A stretch of DNA of 64,000 nucleotides. Origin: VXRJ01 sp965246995. GTDB lineage: Bacteria > Acidobacteriota > Vicinamibacteria > Vicinamibacterales > UBA8438. Position 1 is the stretch's first letter. Every line of letters starts with the position of its first letter. Below the pieces are notes generated by a model. That model was given only the letters and a program-made list of their open reading frames with translations, was not told the DNA's origin and did not search any database. This document shows positions 27,804 through 35,863 of the stretch, piece after piece. Both the position numbers and the translations under genes were made by a program. Location: contig OZ252008.1 in assembly GCA_965246995.1 (NCBI GenBank), positions 1,612,001 through 1,676,000 on the forward strand, given 5' to 3'.

Positions 27804-28574
27804 ATGGCCGACAGGTTTTTGCCCGGCGTTCCCGGCCGGGAGGTCGAGGAAATAGTCAACGCCGCGCCCGGCAACGAGATCAAAGCAGGGAAGTTCGACA
27901 ACCCGGCGTCCTCTGCTGCTTTGGCCGCCAACGCCTTCGGATTTTTCCTCAAGCGACCACAGGACATACCGGCGTTGCCGGATTGCGGTCAGGAGGCATG
28001 GCCAGCCCGTTCGCTGGCGCTCGAAGCGACGGTCCGCTTTCCCTGGAGAGGCGGGCGCCATCCCGTTCTGGATTGTCTCGTGGCGACGCCGTCGGCACTG
28101 ATCGGCATCGAATCCAAACGGTTTGAGCCGTTCCGGGATGAGGCCCCCGCATCATTTTCCGATGCCTACTGGCGTCCGGTCTGGGGGAACCGCCTGCAAG
28201 GCTACGAACGCGTCCGGGACAAGCTCCGCAAAGACGGGCGACTGTATGCTCCCGTCAACGCAGCGCAGCTTGTCAAGCACGCCTTCGCCCTGCGGACGGC
28301 GGTCCACAGAGAGGGAAGCGGGCATTACGGTCTGACTCCGATCCTCCTCTACCTCTATGCGGAGCCGGATTTCTGGCCGAACGGAAAGCCGGTCGACGAA
28401 GGTAATAAGGCCCGGCACAGGGAAGAGATCGCGCGCTTCGCAAGGGACGTGGCGGATGACGAGGTGGTCTTCGTTTCCTGTTCGTATCGGAGGCTGCTGG
28501 AGGGCTGGGCGCGTCTCAAGGACGATGAGATCCACGCGCATGCAGCCGCTGTGACCCGGCGTTTTTCGCCTTGA
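27804..28574 (+). CDS. PD-(D/E)XK nuclease-like protein B (possible PGN_0703-type)
   Basis: This protein has 256 residues and is the second gene of the pair. The conserved-looking opening (FLPGVPGREVEEIVNAAPGNE, then SSAALAANAFGFF) and the core D90 in HPVLDCLV followed by E103-S-K105 in ALIGIESKRFEPF fit the D...ExK metal site of a restriction-like nuclease. From memory the layout resembles the 'PGN_0703 family putative restriction endonuclease' group, but I am not certain. A Tyr-rich helix-sheet region (LTPILLYLYAEPDFW) follows. No methyltransferase is adjacent, so it is not a conventional restriction-modification gene. Confidence 0.6.
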   Translation: MADRFLPGVPGREVEEIVNAAPGNEIKAGKFDNPASSAALAANAFGFFLKRPQDIPALPDCGQEAWPARSLALEATVRFPWRGGRHPVLDCLVATPSALIGIESKRFEPFRDEAPASFSDAYWRPVWGNRLQGYERVRDKLRKDGRLYAPVNAAQLVKHAFALRTAVHREGSGHYGLTPILLYLYAEPDFWPNGKPVDEGNKARHREEIARFARDVADDEVVFVSCSYRRLLEGWARLKDDEIHAHAAAVTRRFSP

Positions 28575-28653
28575 CCGCCGTGTGCCGGATCGGAGCTGAG
28601 CGCCGGAATGCAGGAACGCGGTCCAGAACGGCGTCCACTCGGGGCGCACGATT

Positions 28654-29916
28654 CTATATGTGGGTGCGCATCCCCGGCAGCGATCGCCCTCTCCCCGACC
28701 GGGCTGCGGTGGGGCGCGTCGAGCCACTGCCATGACGGCCGGCCGGTCGCGACTTCGGTCGTTGCGGGGGATAGTTCTCGAAGGCGCCGGCCGCCGGCGT
28801 GAAGCCGGCGATGTCCTCGCGCCGGATCGACTTCCCGACAAGCCGCTCGATCGCGGCCAGTTGGCCGCGTTCCTCCGGCGCTACGAGAGAGATCGCGTCA
28901 CCGTCCTGACCGGCTCGCGCGGTGCGCCCGATGCGGTGCACGTAGTCCTCCGGGACGTGGGGCAGGTCGAAGTTGACGACGTGACTGATGCCGTCAACGT
29001 CGAGCCCGCGGGCAGCGATATCGGTCGCGATGAGGGTGTCGATCTTGCCCGTGCGGAAGCCGGCGATCGCCCGGGCGCGGGCGTTCTGGCTCTTGTTGCT
29101 GTGGATCACATCGATTCGGCGTCCGGGCTGGTCGAGGCGCTTGACCAACTGGTTAGCCCGCGCCTTGGTACGCGTGAAGACCAGGGTCGGCCCCATCTCC
29201 GCCCGTTCGAGCAGCGTCTTGAGCAGATCCTTCTTGCGGGTCTGCGCCACCGGGTGGACCACCTGCCGGATGGCGCCGACCGGCGTCGCGCGGCGGGTCA
29301 CTTCGATCATTACCGGCGCATGGGTCGTCCGTCGGATGAGGCTCTCGATCTCGTTCGGCATGGTTGCCGAAAGAAACAGGTTCTGGCGCTCGGCCGGCAG
29401 GGCTGCGAGGATCCTGCGGACGTCGGGCAGAAAGCCCATGTCGAGCATGCGGTCGGCTTCGTCCAGGACGACTGTCTCGACCGTGCCAAGATTCACCTGC
29501 CTGCGGCGGATGTGATCGAGGAGCCGGCCCGGCGTGGCAATCAGCAGATCGACGCCGCCGGCCAGACGGCGCCTCTGCGGCTCCATGCCTACGCCGCCGA
29601 AGATGACCGTGCTGCGCAGATGCAGGTGCTTGCCGTACTGCCTCGCCATTTCCCCGATCTGTGCGGCCAGCTCGCGGGTCGGTGCGACCACTAGCGCGCG
29701 CGGGTGGCGCGACGTCTGACCGCCGGCGAGGCGCTGCAGAATTGGCAGCAGGAAGGCTGCGGTCTTGCCCGTACCCGTCTGGGCGCAGGCGATGAGGTCA
29801 CGGCCTTCGAGCGCGACCGGAATGCCGCGCTCCTGGACTGATGTGGGGGTGTCGTAGCCCGCGTCGGTGACGGCGCGAACGAGTTCTCGGCGCAGGCCGA
29901 GTTCCGCGAAGTTCAT
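28654..29916 (-). CDS. DEAD-box RNA helicase, RhlE-like
   Basis: This ATP-dependent RNA helicase has 420 residues from the ATG at 29916 (MNFAELGLRRELVRAV). Motifs in order are: the Q motif region (GYDTPTSVQERGIPVALEG), I AQTGTGKT, Ia PTRELAAQ, Ib TPGRLLDHI, II DEAD, III SAT, IV LVFTRTKARA, V ATDIAARGLD, VI HRIGRTARAG. The C-terminal tail is basic and disordered (PQRPKSRPAGRHGSGSTRP), as in RhlE proteins acting on rRNA or mRNA decay. The upstream open frame has no coding character and is not part of the gene. Confidence 0.93.
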   Translation of the reverse strand: MNFAELGLRRELVRAVTDAGYDTPTSVQERGIPVALEGRDLIACAQTGTGKTAAFLLPILQRLAGGQTSRHPRALVVAPTRELAAQIGEMARQYGKHLHLRSTVIFGGVGMEPQRRRLAGGVDLLIATPGRLLDHIRRRQVNLGTVETVVLDEADRMLDMGFLPDVRRILAALPAERQNLFLSATMPNEIESLIRRTTHAPVMIEVTRRATPVGAIRQVVHPVAQTRKKDLLKTLLERAEMGPTLVFTRTKARANQLVKRLDQPGRRIDVIHSNKSQNARARAIAGFRTGKIDTLIATDIAARGLDVDGISHVVNFDLPHVPEDYVHRIGRTARAGQDGDAISLVAPEERGQLAAIERLVGKSIRREDIAGFTPAAGAFENYPPQRPKSRPAGRHGSGSTRPTAARSGRGRSLPGMRTHI

Positions 29917-30192
29917 GCGTTCTTTCACTCCTGTCCGCACTGTTCCAGCGCGGACCGTCTTCTGTTGCAGCCCGCACGTGCGGCGGGCTTTCATGGGAAG
30001 AATCTGGGAGAAGGGAGGCCGGAGACGTGCCGGGCAGCACCCGCTACTTTGAGCGGGACTTCTAGGTGGGAGAAGGCCTGCTCGCGATTCTTGACTTCCG
30101 GGATGATAGCACGGATCCGGGGGCATTCCGCCTGCGGGACCTCTGCCATCATCGTGATGGCCATACGGATATCTGCGGAGCGGGTTGATGGC
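29917..30192. other. Divergent intergenic region between rhlE-like and fic genes
   Basis: No gene was seen in these 276 bases. They hold the leader of the minus-strand helicase gene; long leaders are common for RhlE-type helicases. The region borders the repeat cluster upstream of fic. No clear sigma-70 promoter or riboswitch was recognised. Confidence 0.4.
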
Positions 30193-30300
30193 ATTTCGAC
30201 GCGCGATCATGGATTTCGACGTCCTTAACCGTGTAAAGTATTTTTCGACGTAGACCTATTGGATAACCGTATTTTCGACGCGAGTCAGGAATATTCGACA
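30193..30300 (+). promoter_or_regulatory. Five phased TTTCGACG repeats upstream of fic
   Basis: TTTCGACG or near-copies begin at 30194, 30214, 30243 and 30273, with a weaker copy (ATTCGACA) at 30293, just before the ATG at 30301. The spacings are 20, 29, 30 and 20 bases, close to whole turns of B-DNA. The interval is also AT-richer than its surroundings (GTATTTTTCG, CCGTATTTTCG). This looks like a multi-site operator for the fic gene. Confidence 0.6.
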
Positions 30301-31878
30301 ATGAGGCTTGAAAAACCGCGAGCAGACGGTTTTCAGGAGCAAACGATTCCCCAGGGCGCCCGCCTCGTGGGTGCCGCGGCTCTCGTGCATGAGCTGTCGA
30401 TCGCGGCTCAGGTACGCCGCCCCAGCTGCGTCGCAGAGCAGCATGTCAGCGGTAGCCGACGCCGCGCCGAGGCATGGACCATCTTCGATAAACGCTACTG
30501 GCCCGGCGTCGATTTCGCCGATCATCTGGCGTTCATTCTGAAGCACGAAGACGCCGACTTCCTGGTTCTCAAGCGCATTCTCGAGGCCGCGCCGCAGGCC
30601 GAGATCGAAGCGCTCGTGCGCGCTACGCCGACTGCTCTCCACGTACGCCGTGCCTGGTATCTCTACGAAGCGCTAACCGGGCGGACTCTCGACGTTGAGG
30701 ACGCGCCGCGCGTAGCCGCGATCGATCTGCTCGACCCGAAGGCCTATTTCACCGGCAAGCCACGAATTTCGAGGCGGCACCGCGTGCGCGACAATCTTCT
30801 CGGCACGGGCCAGTTCACCCCGGTCATAAGGCGCACGAAAGCCCTCGAGCAGGCTCTCGAACTCGATCTCGCCACGCGGGCTCGCGATATTGTGGGTCGC
30901 ACCGGCGGCCACCTGCTCGCGCGTGCTGGCAGCTTCATGCTGTTGGCGGACAGTCGTGCCAGTTTCCAGATTGAAGGCGAACGGCCGCCGCGCAACCGGC
31001 TGGACCAATGGGGCCGCGCTGTATTGCAGGCAGGGAAGAACAGACTCACGCTCGACGAGATTATCCGTCTCCACGGCGTGCTCATCAAAGACACACGCTT
31101 TGTGCAGGCAGGCCTGCGCGCCGACGGCGTGTTCGTCGGTGAGCGCGATCACGTCGGCGATCCACTGCCCGAGTTCATCGGCGCGCGCGCGCAGGATCTC
31201 GCCGACCTGATGGCCAGCATGCTGGAAGCCAACGACCGCATGCGCGACGACGGGATCGATCCGGTTCTGCAGGCGGCGGCGACGGCGTTCGGTTTTGTCT
31301 ATATCCACCCATTCGAAGACGGCAATGGGCGTCTTCACCGCTGTCTGATTCATCACGTCCTCGCCGAACGGAAATTCACGCCGGCGGGTATGGTGTTTCC
31401 CGTGTCGTCCGTGATGCTCGACCGCATCGACGATTACCGGGTCACGCTGCAGGCTCACTCCGGTCCGCTGATGCCGTTCATCGAATGGCGACCGACGTCC
31501 GAGCGCAACGTCGAAGTGCTGAACGACACGGCGGATCTGTACCGCTACTTCGATTGCACGGACGCTGCGGAATTTCTATGCGCGTGCGTGCGGCGCACGG
31601 TCGAAGATGACCTGCCGCGCGAGATTGACTATCTGCGCCGCAACGACGAGGCGGTTCAGCGCGTCATGGAAGCGGTGGAGATGCCGGACCGCATCGCCGA
31701 CAAACTCGTCATGTTTATCAGGCAGAACAGTGGCGCACTGTCGAGAAACCGACGAGAAGATGAGTTCAAGCAACTGCGCGACGACGAAGTGCGTCTCGTT
31801 GAACGCATCGTCGGTGACGCGTTCGACGGCTTCGATGAGGCGCCCGGTCAGCTCGGGACCTTACAGGCCAACGGCTGA
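30301..31878 (+). CDS. Fic-domain protein (AMP transferase), class II
   Basis: This 525-residue Fic protein would transfer AMP (or another NMP) to a target hydroxyl. I choose the ATG at 30301 (MRLEKPRADGFQEQTIPQGA) because Fic homologues begin in this way; a TTG at 30259 is in frame but lies inside the repeat cluster. The active-site loop HPFEDGNGRLHR begins with the catalytic His at residue 336 and fits HPFxxGNGRxxR. An N-terminal inhibitory motif S221-FQIEG matches (S/T)xxxE(G/N), so activity should be self-inhibited. A winged-helix-like C-terminus follows the Fic fold. Confidence 0.9.
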   Translation: MRLEKPRADGFQEQTIPQGARLVGAAALVHELSIAAQVRRPSCVAEQHVSGSRRRAEAWTIFDKRYWPGVDFADHLAFILKHEDADFLVLKRILEAAPQAEIEALVRATPTALHVRRAWYLYEALTGRTLDVEDAPRVAAIDLLDPKAYFTGKPRISRRHRVRDNLLGTGQFTPVIRRTKALEQALELDLATRARDIVGRTGGHLLARAGSFMLLADSRASFQIEGERPPRNRLDQWGRAVLQAGKNRLTLDEIIRLHGVLIKDTRFVQAGLRADGVFVGERDHVGDPLPEFIGARAQDLADLMASMLEANDRMRDDGIDPVLQAAATAFGFVYIHPFEDGNGRLHRCLIHHVLAERKFTPAGMVFPVSSVMLDRIDDYRVTLQAHSGPLMPFIEWRPTSERNVEVLNDTADLYRYFDCTDAAEFLCACVRRTVEDDLPREIDYLRRNDEAVQRVMEAVEMPDRIADKLVMFIRQNSGALSRNRREDEFKQLRDDEVRLVERIVGDAFDGFDEAPGQLGTLQANG

Positions 31879-31884
31879 CAACTG

Positions 31885-31901
31885 CCCCCACGACGTGGGG
31901 G
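31885..31901. terminator. Short GC hairpin after fic
   Basis: CCCCCAC (31885-31891) pairs with GTGGGGG (31895-31901) across a 3-base loop, 6 bases after the fic stop codon. There is no T run, so it may only be a transcript-end stabiliser. Confidence 0.35.
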
Positions 31902-32067
31902 AGCGCCCCCGCCTGGCAGCATTAGCCAGCCCACGGATTGGTCAGACGCCAAGCGGGATGGCGCTGCCAGAGCGGCGCTTCGGGCGCATTCAGGCGTTCT
32001 ACGAGGTGCAGGCGCAGCGCGTCGAACTGGTGAGCCTCGCCTACCGCTGGCCGGAGACGAACGGACG

Positions 32068-32502
32068 TCAGCTCCCACTGCTATGCGCGACGTGCACGAT
32101 GCGGTCAGAGAGATACGGATGATCGCGCACCTTGTCGTGAAACCGCGTATCCGCCGTGATGACCGGGTACTGCTCGTGAATCGCCAACGCGAGATAGAAG
32201 CAGTCGTAGACCGGGTGGCCAAGGTCGACTGCCAGCCGTGTGGCGGCGGCTGCAAGCTGACGCATGGACAGGGGAATCGTGACCGGCGCCGCTCTCAGAG
32301 CGTCCGTGGCCTCCGCCAGATCATCACGAGTGATATCGCCGCGCCGGTGCATCGCCCACAACGCGTTGGACACTTCGGCGAAGAGCAACTCCGGCGCAAT
32401 CAGCGTCACCCCAGCCTGCAACAGACTCGACGACTCGTCCGACCACTCCTCCGCCGCCAACCATTTCACGACGATGCTGGCATCGACGACGTAGCCCGTC
32501 AC
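32068..32502 (-). CDS. PIN-domain toxin, VapC/FitB type
   Basis: This protein has 144 residues. PIN acidic positions are visible: D in YVVDASIVVKWL, E in LLFAEVSNALW, D in HPVYDCFYLALA and D in VITADTRFHDKV. The MTGYVVDASIVVKWLAAEE opening is typical of the VapC subgroup paired with FitA-like antitoxins. Its start overlaps the antitoxin stop by four bases (ATGA), so the two are coupled. It is distinct from the PIN toxin at 22500-22925. Confidence 0.87.
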   Translation of the reverse strand: MTGYVVDASIVVKWLAAEEWSDESSSLLQAGVTLIAPELLFAEVSNALWAMHRRGDITRDDLAEATDALRAAPVTIPLSMRQLAAAATRLAVDLGHPVYDCFYLALAIHEQYPVITADTRFHDKVRDHPYLSDRIVHVAHSSGS

Positions 32503-32741
32503 GACTCCGCGTCCCGATCCCGATCACGGTCGGCTCGTATGACCGCGCTGCTGTCCACCGTGGACCGCAGGCGTTGCCGAAGAACCTCTGCCCGGGCCAC
32601 GAAATCTTCCTCGTCCGGCAGGAGCGCTTTCCGCAGCAGTTCCCGGTGTTCGGCTTCGGCGGACCGGCCGCGGGCAGCGGCTCTCCGCTTGAGCGCCAGC
32701 ACAACCTGTTCGTTCACGTTCCGAACCGTCAACTGCGCCAT
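32499..32741 (-). CDS. FitA/VapB-like ribbon-helix-helix antitoxin
   Basis: This 80-residue protein starts MAQLTVRNVNEQVVLALKRRAAARGRSAEAE, a pattern shared with FitA-type ribbon-helix-helix antitoxins (the LxVRNVxExVxxALKxRA core). The C-terminal part (LLPDEEDFVARAEVLRQRL) would occupy the toxin. It lies directly upstream of the PIN gene with an ATGA overlap. It probably represses its own promoter upstream of 32741. Confidence 0.85.
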   Translation of the reverse strand: MAQLTVRNVNEQVVLALKRRAAARGRSAEAEHRELLRKALLPDEEDFVARAEVLRQRLRSTVDSSAVIRADRDRDRDAES

Positions 32742-32940
32742 CGGATCTGCCTTCTAAAAAGTGGAGTCATTGCCATCAAGCATGGCGCCATCACAGGTGC
32801 CTGTCAACCATGCCCGGTTGTCCAGATCGAGGAGAGACATTCTCCACGCCGCACCGTACGAGGAACTCTGTTACTCGCCGAAGTCTCCCAGCAGCTCGGA
32901 CCAGCCGATTGATCTTGCCTGGGAAAAGTGGACAGGTTGA

Positions 32941-33819
32941 TTATGCTGCACGCTGAGCCTGCCGAGCGTGCCTTCTTTCACAGTTATTGGGGCTGACATA
33001 CCCCAGCGACGAGTGCAGCCGGTAGGGATTGTAGAAGCCTTCGATGTACTCCGCCACGGCGTCTTTGGCCCCGCGCCGCGTCGGCCACGGCTGCCGGTGA
33101 ATGAGCTCGGTCTTGAGCGTCGCGAAGAAGCTCTCCGTGATGGCGTTGTCCCAGCAGTCGCCCTTCCGACTCATGGAGCAGACGATCCCGTGGTCGCGCA
33201 GCACGCGCTGATACGCGTCGGCCGCATACTGGCAGCCCCGATCCGAGTGATGTAGCAAGCCGGCCTCCGGGACTCGGCGCCCCAGCGCCATGTGCAGCGC
33301 CTCGAGCGCCAACTCGACCCGCAGGTGCGGCTGGATAGCCCAGCCCACCACGCGCCGCGAGAACAGGTCTAGCACCACGGCCAGATACAGCCAGCCCTCC
33401 CACGTCCAGACGTACGTGATGTCGGTGCTCCAGCGCTCGTTGGGGTGTGCAGCGTCGAAGGCGCGGGCGAGGACGTTGGGCGCCACCGGACGCTGGTGGT
33501 CACTGTCCGTCGTGCACCGGTGCCGCTTGAGGGGCAGGCCGATCAGCCCCATGTCCTGCAGCAGTCGGGCGACCCGCGCCCGGCCAACTGGGACCCCGTC
33601 CTGCCTGAGCTGCTCGTGGATCCGCGGGCTGCCGTACGTTCCGCGGCTGGCGGTATGGATCGCCCGGATGCGTACCTTCAACCGGTCGTTGTCCCGTTGT
33701 TGCGCGCTCGGGCCCCGATGCGCCCAGGCGTAGTAACCGCTGGGCGTCACCTGTAGCACGCTGCACAAGCGCCGCACGGCGTGGTGGGCCTTCTCCCCGT
33801 GAACAAACGCGAACCTCAT
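32941..33819 (-). CDS. IS3 OrfB, DDE transposase
   Basis: This 292-residue protein has an HTH_21-like segment (RIRAIHTASRGTYGSPRIHEQLR) and an rve/DDE integrase core. The catalytic residues are D in STDITYVWTWEGWLYLAVVLD, D in LLHHSDRGCQYA and E in DNAITESFFATLKTE. Its start overlaps orfA by four bases (ATGA). It looks intact, so the element is probably still mobile. Confidence 0.92.
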   Translation of the reverse strand: MRFAFVHGEKAHHAVRRLCSVLQVTPSGYYAWAHRGPSAQQRDNDRLKVRIRAIHTASRGTYGSPRIHEQLRQDGVPVGRARVARLLQDMGLIGLPLKRHRCTTDSDHQRPVAPNVLARAFDAAHPNERWSTDITYVWTWEGWLYLAVVLDLFSRRVVGWAIQPHLRVELALEALHMALGRRVPEAGLLHHSDRGCQYAADAYQRVLRDHGIVCSMSRKGDCWDNAITESFFATLKTELIHRQPWPTRRGAKDAVAEYIEGFYNPYRLHSSLGYVSPNNCERRHARQAQRAA

Positions 33820-34112
33820 GCGTTTTCTTTCGCGAAGAAGGCCGCCGCTTTTTTTAGGATCTCGCGCTCCTCGCGCAACACCCGCACCTCACGCCGGAGC
33901 GTGCGTAGTTCCGTCTTCTCCTCCGTGGTGAGCGCACCGCTGGGATTCGGGCCGTGGTCGACCTCATACTGCTGCACCCACCTGCGCAGGGCCGACTCGG
34001 TCAGGTCGAGCTCCCGAGCGACCTGCCCGATGCTGCGGTCGTGCCGCAGGCAGAGCCGGACCGCCTCCTGCTTGAACGCCTCGGTGAACCGTCGTCGCTG
34101 CCGTTTGCCCAT
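33816..34112 (-). CDS. IS3 OrfA (helix-turn-helix, leucine zipper)
   Basis: This 98-residue protein starts at 34112 (MGKRQRRRFTEAFKQEAVRL); a frame continues to 34154. A helix-turn-helix (SIGQVARELDLTESALRRWVQQYE) is followed by a heptad-repeat coiled coil (TEEKTELRTLRREVRVLREEREILKKA). The run of seven A's on the coding strand (33849-33855) is a probable -1 slippage site for making the OrfAB transposase. Confidence 0.9.
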   Translation of the reverse strand: MGKRQRRRFTEAFKQEAVRLCLRHDRSIGQVARELDLTESALRRWVQQYEVDHGPNPSGALTTEEKTELRTLRREVRVLREEREILKKAAAFFAKENA

Positions 34113-35297
34113 GAACACCCCCTGGCGCATTCTCGCGCCTTCTTCGGTGTCCACGAAACTCAGGCAAGATCAGATTTCGGGCTCCGCGCTCCGCTGTGAG
34201 TCCGTAAAGTCGCACCAGCGGCGAAAGGCGGTAGCGAGCAGTGCGAGGCGACGGAAGAGGACGCCCTGGTCAAGCAGGTCGACCAAGTCGTCGTAGTCCA
34301 GGTCATCGTCGAACGGTGGTTCCGCTACGAGGCAGTTCGGGCGCCATTTCTTCAAGCGCATTACCGTCCAACTGTCGTGGCATGTCACCGTTTGCTCTTC
34401 GTCGTCCCACGGGTCGGACTCCGCTTCGTACTCGAACGGGTGCCATCGCGCCCCATGCGAGCCGGCATGGATGGCCTCTTCATCCGATGGCCCCTCCGTG
34501 TCGGCGAAGATCAACTCGAACCCAGCGGCTCTCCCGTTAGCCGGATCGAACACCGCGACGCGGCGTTCCTCCAGCGACATCTGCGATGGACCGTCCCACT
34601 TCTCCGGTACCAGAGCGCGTTCGGCGGCCGCCTGTGCACCGCCCCACTGCTCGGCCGGTCCGGCCGCGGGACCCGGCCAGGCGGCGGAGACATAACGGTC
34701 GAACGGCGGCGGATCCTTCTGCAGGGCGACTTCGACTGCATGTTCGATGCTCGGCTCGGATCCGGTGGCCCACTCCGGAACCCTGGCGATGTCCAGCAGG
34801 TCGATGGTGACCGGCTCAATCCCATCGCCGTAAGTCTGCTCATCCGATGCCACATAGTCGTACAGGACGACCTCACGTGCCTCGTGCTCAGGCACGCCGC
34901 CTTCGACCATGCGCTGCACGTCGGCATTGCCGAGGGAGCGCGGAGGGACGTACCCAGGAACCGGTTTGTGCCGGCGTGTGCTCATCGCTTGCCTCCTGCG
35001 TCCGTCCACCGGGCGCTCAATGCCCTTGAGCTTGTATCGCCGACGGCTTCGGCAACTGCTGTTTGATCGAAGCGACCTCGATACCCAGCGACTTGGGAGC
35101 GGTGATGTTGAGCGCTCTTGGCGACAAACCTCCCGCCGGCCAGTACCTTGATGTGGAGTCGGAGGGCTGCTTCGTTCATGGTTCCGTGTCACCGCATGTT
35201 CGGAACGGCTTCCTGGGACGCAGCACGCTTGACCCCTGCGTGGATTCTACTGCTGGTGGTCCGCCAACGATCTCCGATCCGGCCGGCATCAGGAGCG

Positions 35298-35613
35298 GCG
35301 CCGAAGTTCGTCAACGTCTGGGAGGAACGGCCTCACGAGGTGAGCCTCGGCGCGCAGAAGAACTTCGGGGCCTTTGCCCAGCGCATCGGTCAGAAATGGA
35401 AGGACACCCCGGACGACTTCAACGAGGCGTGGTATCACGAAGCTGTTGCCAAGGCGATCGTCTTCAAGGCGACCGAGCGGGTCGTCACGGACCAACCCTG
35501 GTACGAGAGCGGATATCGCGCCAACATCGTCGCCTACGCGATCGCCAAGACCGCGCACGATACGAGAGAAATGGGCCGCGCGGTCGACTTCGATGACATC
35601 TGGCGCCGGCAGG
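35298..35613 (+). pseudogene. AIPR (abortive infection) protein, C-terminal remnant
   Basis: About 105 codons (KFVNVWEERPHEVSLGAQKN... to ...FDDIWRRQ) match the C-terminal part of AIPR-family proteins as I know it: the VSxGAQKNF, FNEAWYHEAVAKAIVF and GYRANIVAYAIAK patterns are characteristic. The frame upstream to 35118 has no AIPR character. Downstream the frame degenerates before 35757. The large N-terminal part is missing, so this is a relic of a phage-defence gene next to two mobile elements. Confidence 0.6.
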
Positions 35614-35863
35614 CACGCCCACCGAGGTCGGGTGCTCGGTATGGTTGCCAATCCTGTGGGGAGGCCTCCAACGGAACGGCAGGCTTCCAAGGCAGTCGAG
35701 GCGCTGAGCAAGTTGCGGTCTGAGGGATACACCGGTGAGCTGTCGTCCGGTGAGTGAAAGCTGAAGCCTCGCGAATGGCCGATGCTCAAACGGTCACCCT
35801 GTTGTTGCCCGCTGTCGAATTAAGTCGCGCTTCCCAAGGCGTACCAACCCATCAACAAATAGA

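Larger units (their letters stand above)
32910..34172 (-). mobile_element. IS3-family insertion sequence, complete
   Basis: The element is 1263 bp long. Both ends begin TGATCTTGCCTG and share GTGGACA about 20 bases in, giving imperfect terminal inverted repeats. Three-base direct repeats GAT (32907-32909 and 34173-34175) flank it, the normal IS3 target duplication. It contains overlapping orfA and orfB and interrupts a hypothetical gene. Confidence 0.9.
32871..34985 (-). pseudogene. Hypothetical acidic protein gene split by an IS3 element
   Basis: The gene starts at 34985 (MSTRRHKPVPGYVPPRSLGN) and is open to the right end of the IS3 element, where the IS itself supplies a TGA. Removing the element and one copy of the GAT duplication joins SAEPEI to GWSELLGDFGE and a natural TAA at 32871-32873, so the last 11 codons were cut off. 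The protein, about 282 residues when intact, is rich in Asp, Glu and Trp (DDDLDYDDLVDLLDQ), with no family I recognise. The nearly complete product may still be made. Confidence 0.75.
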
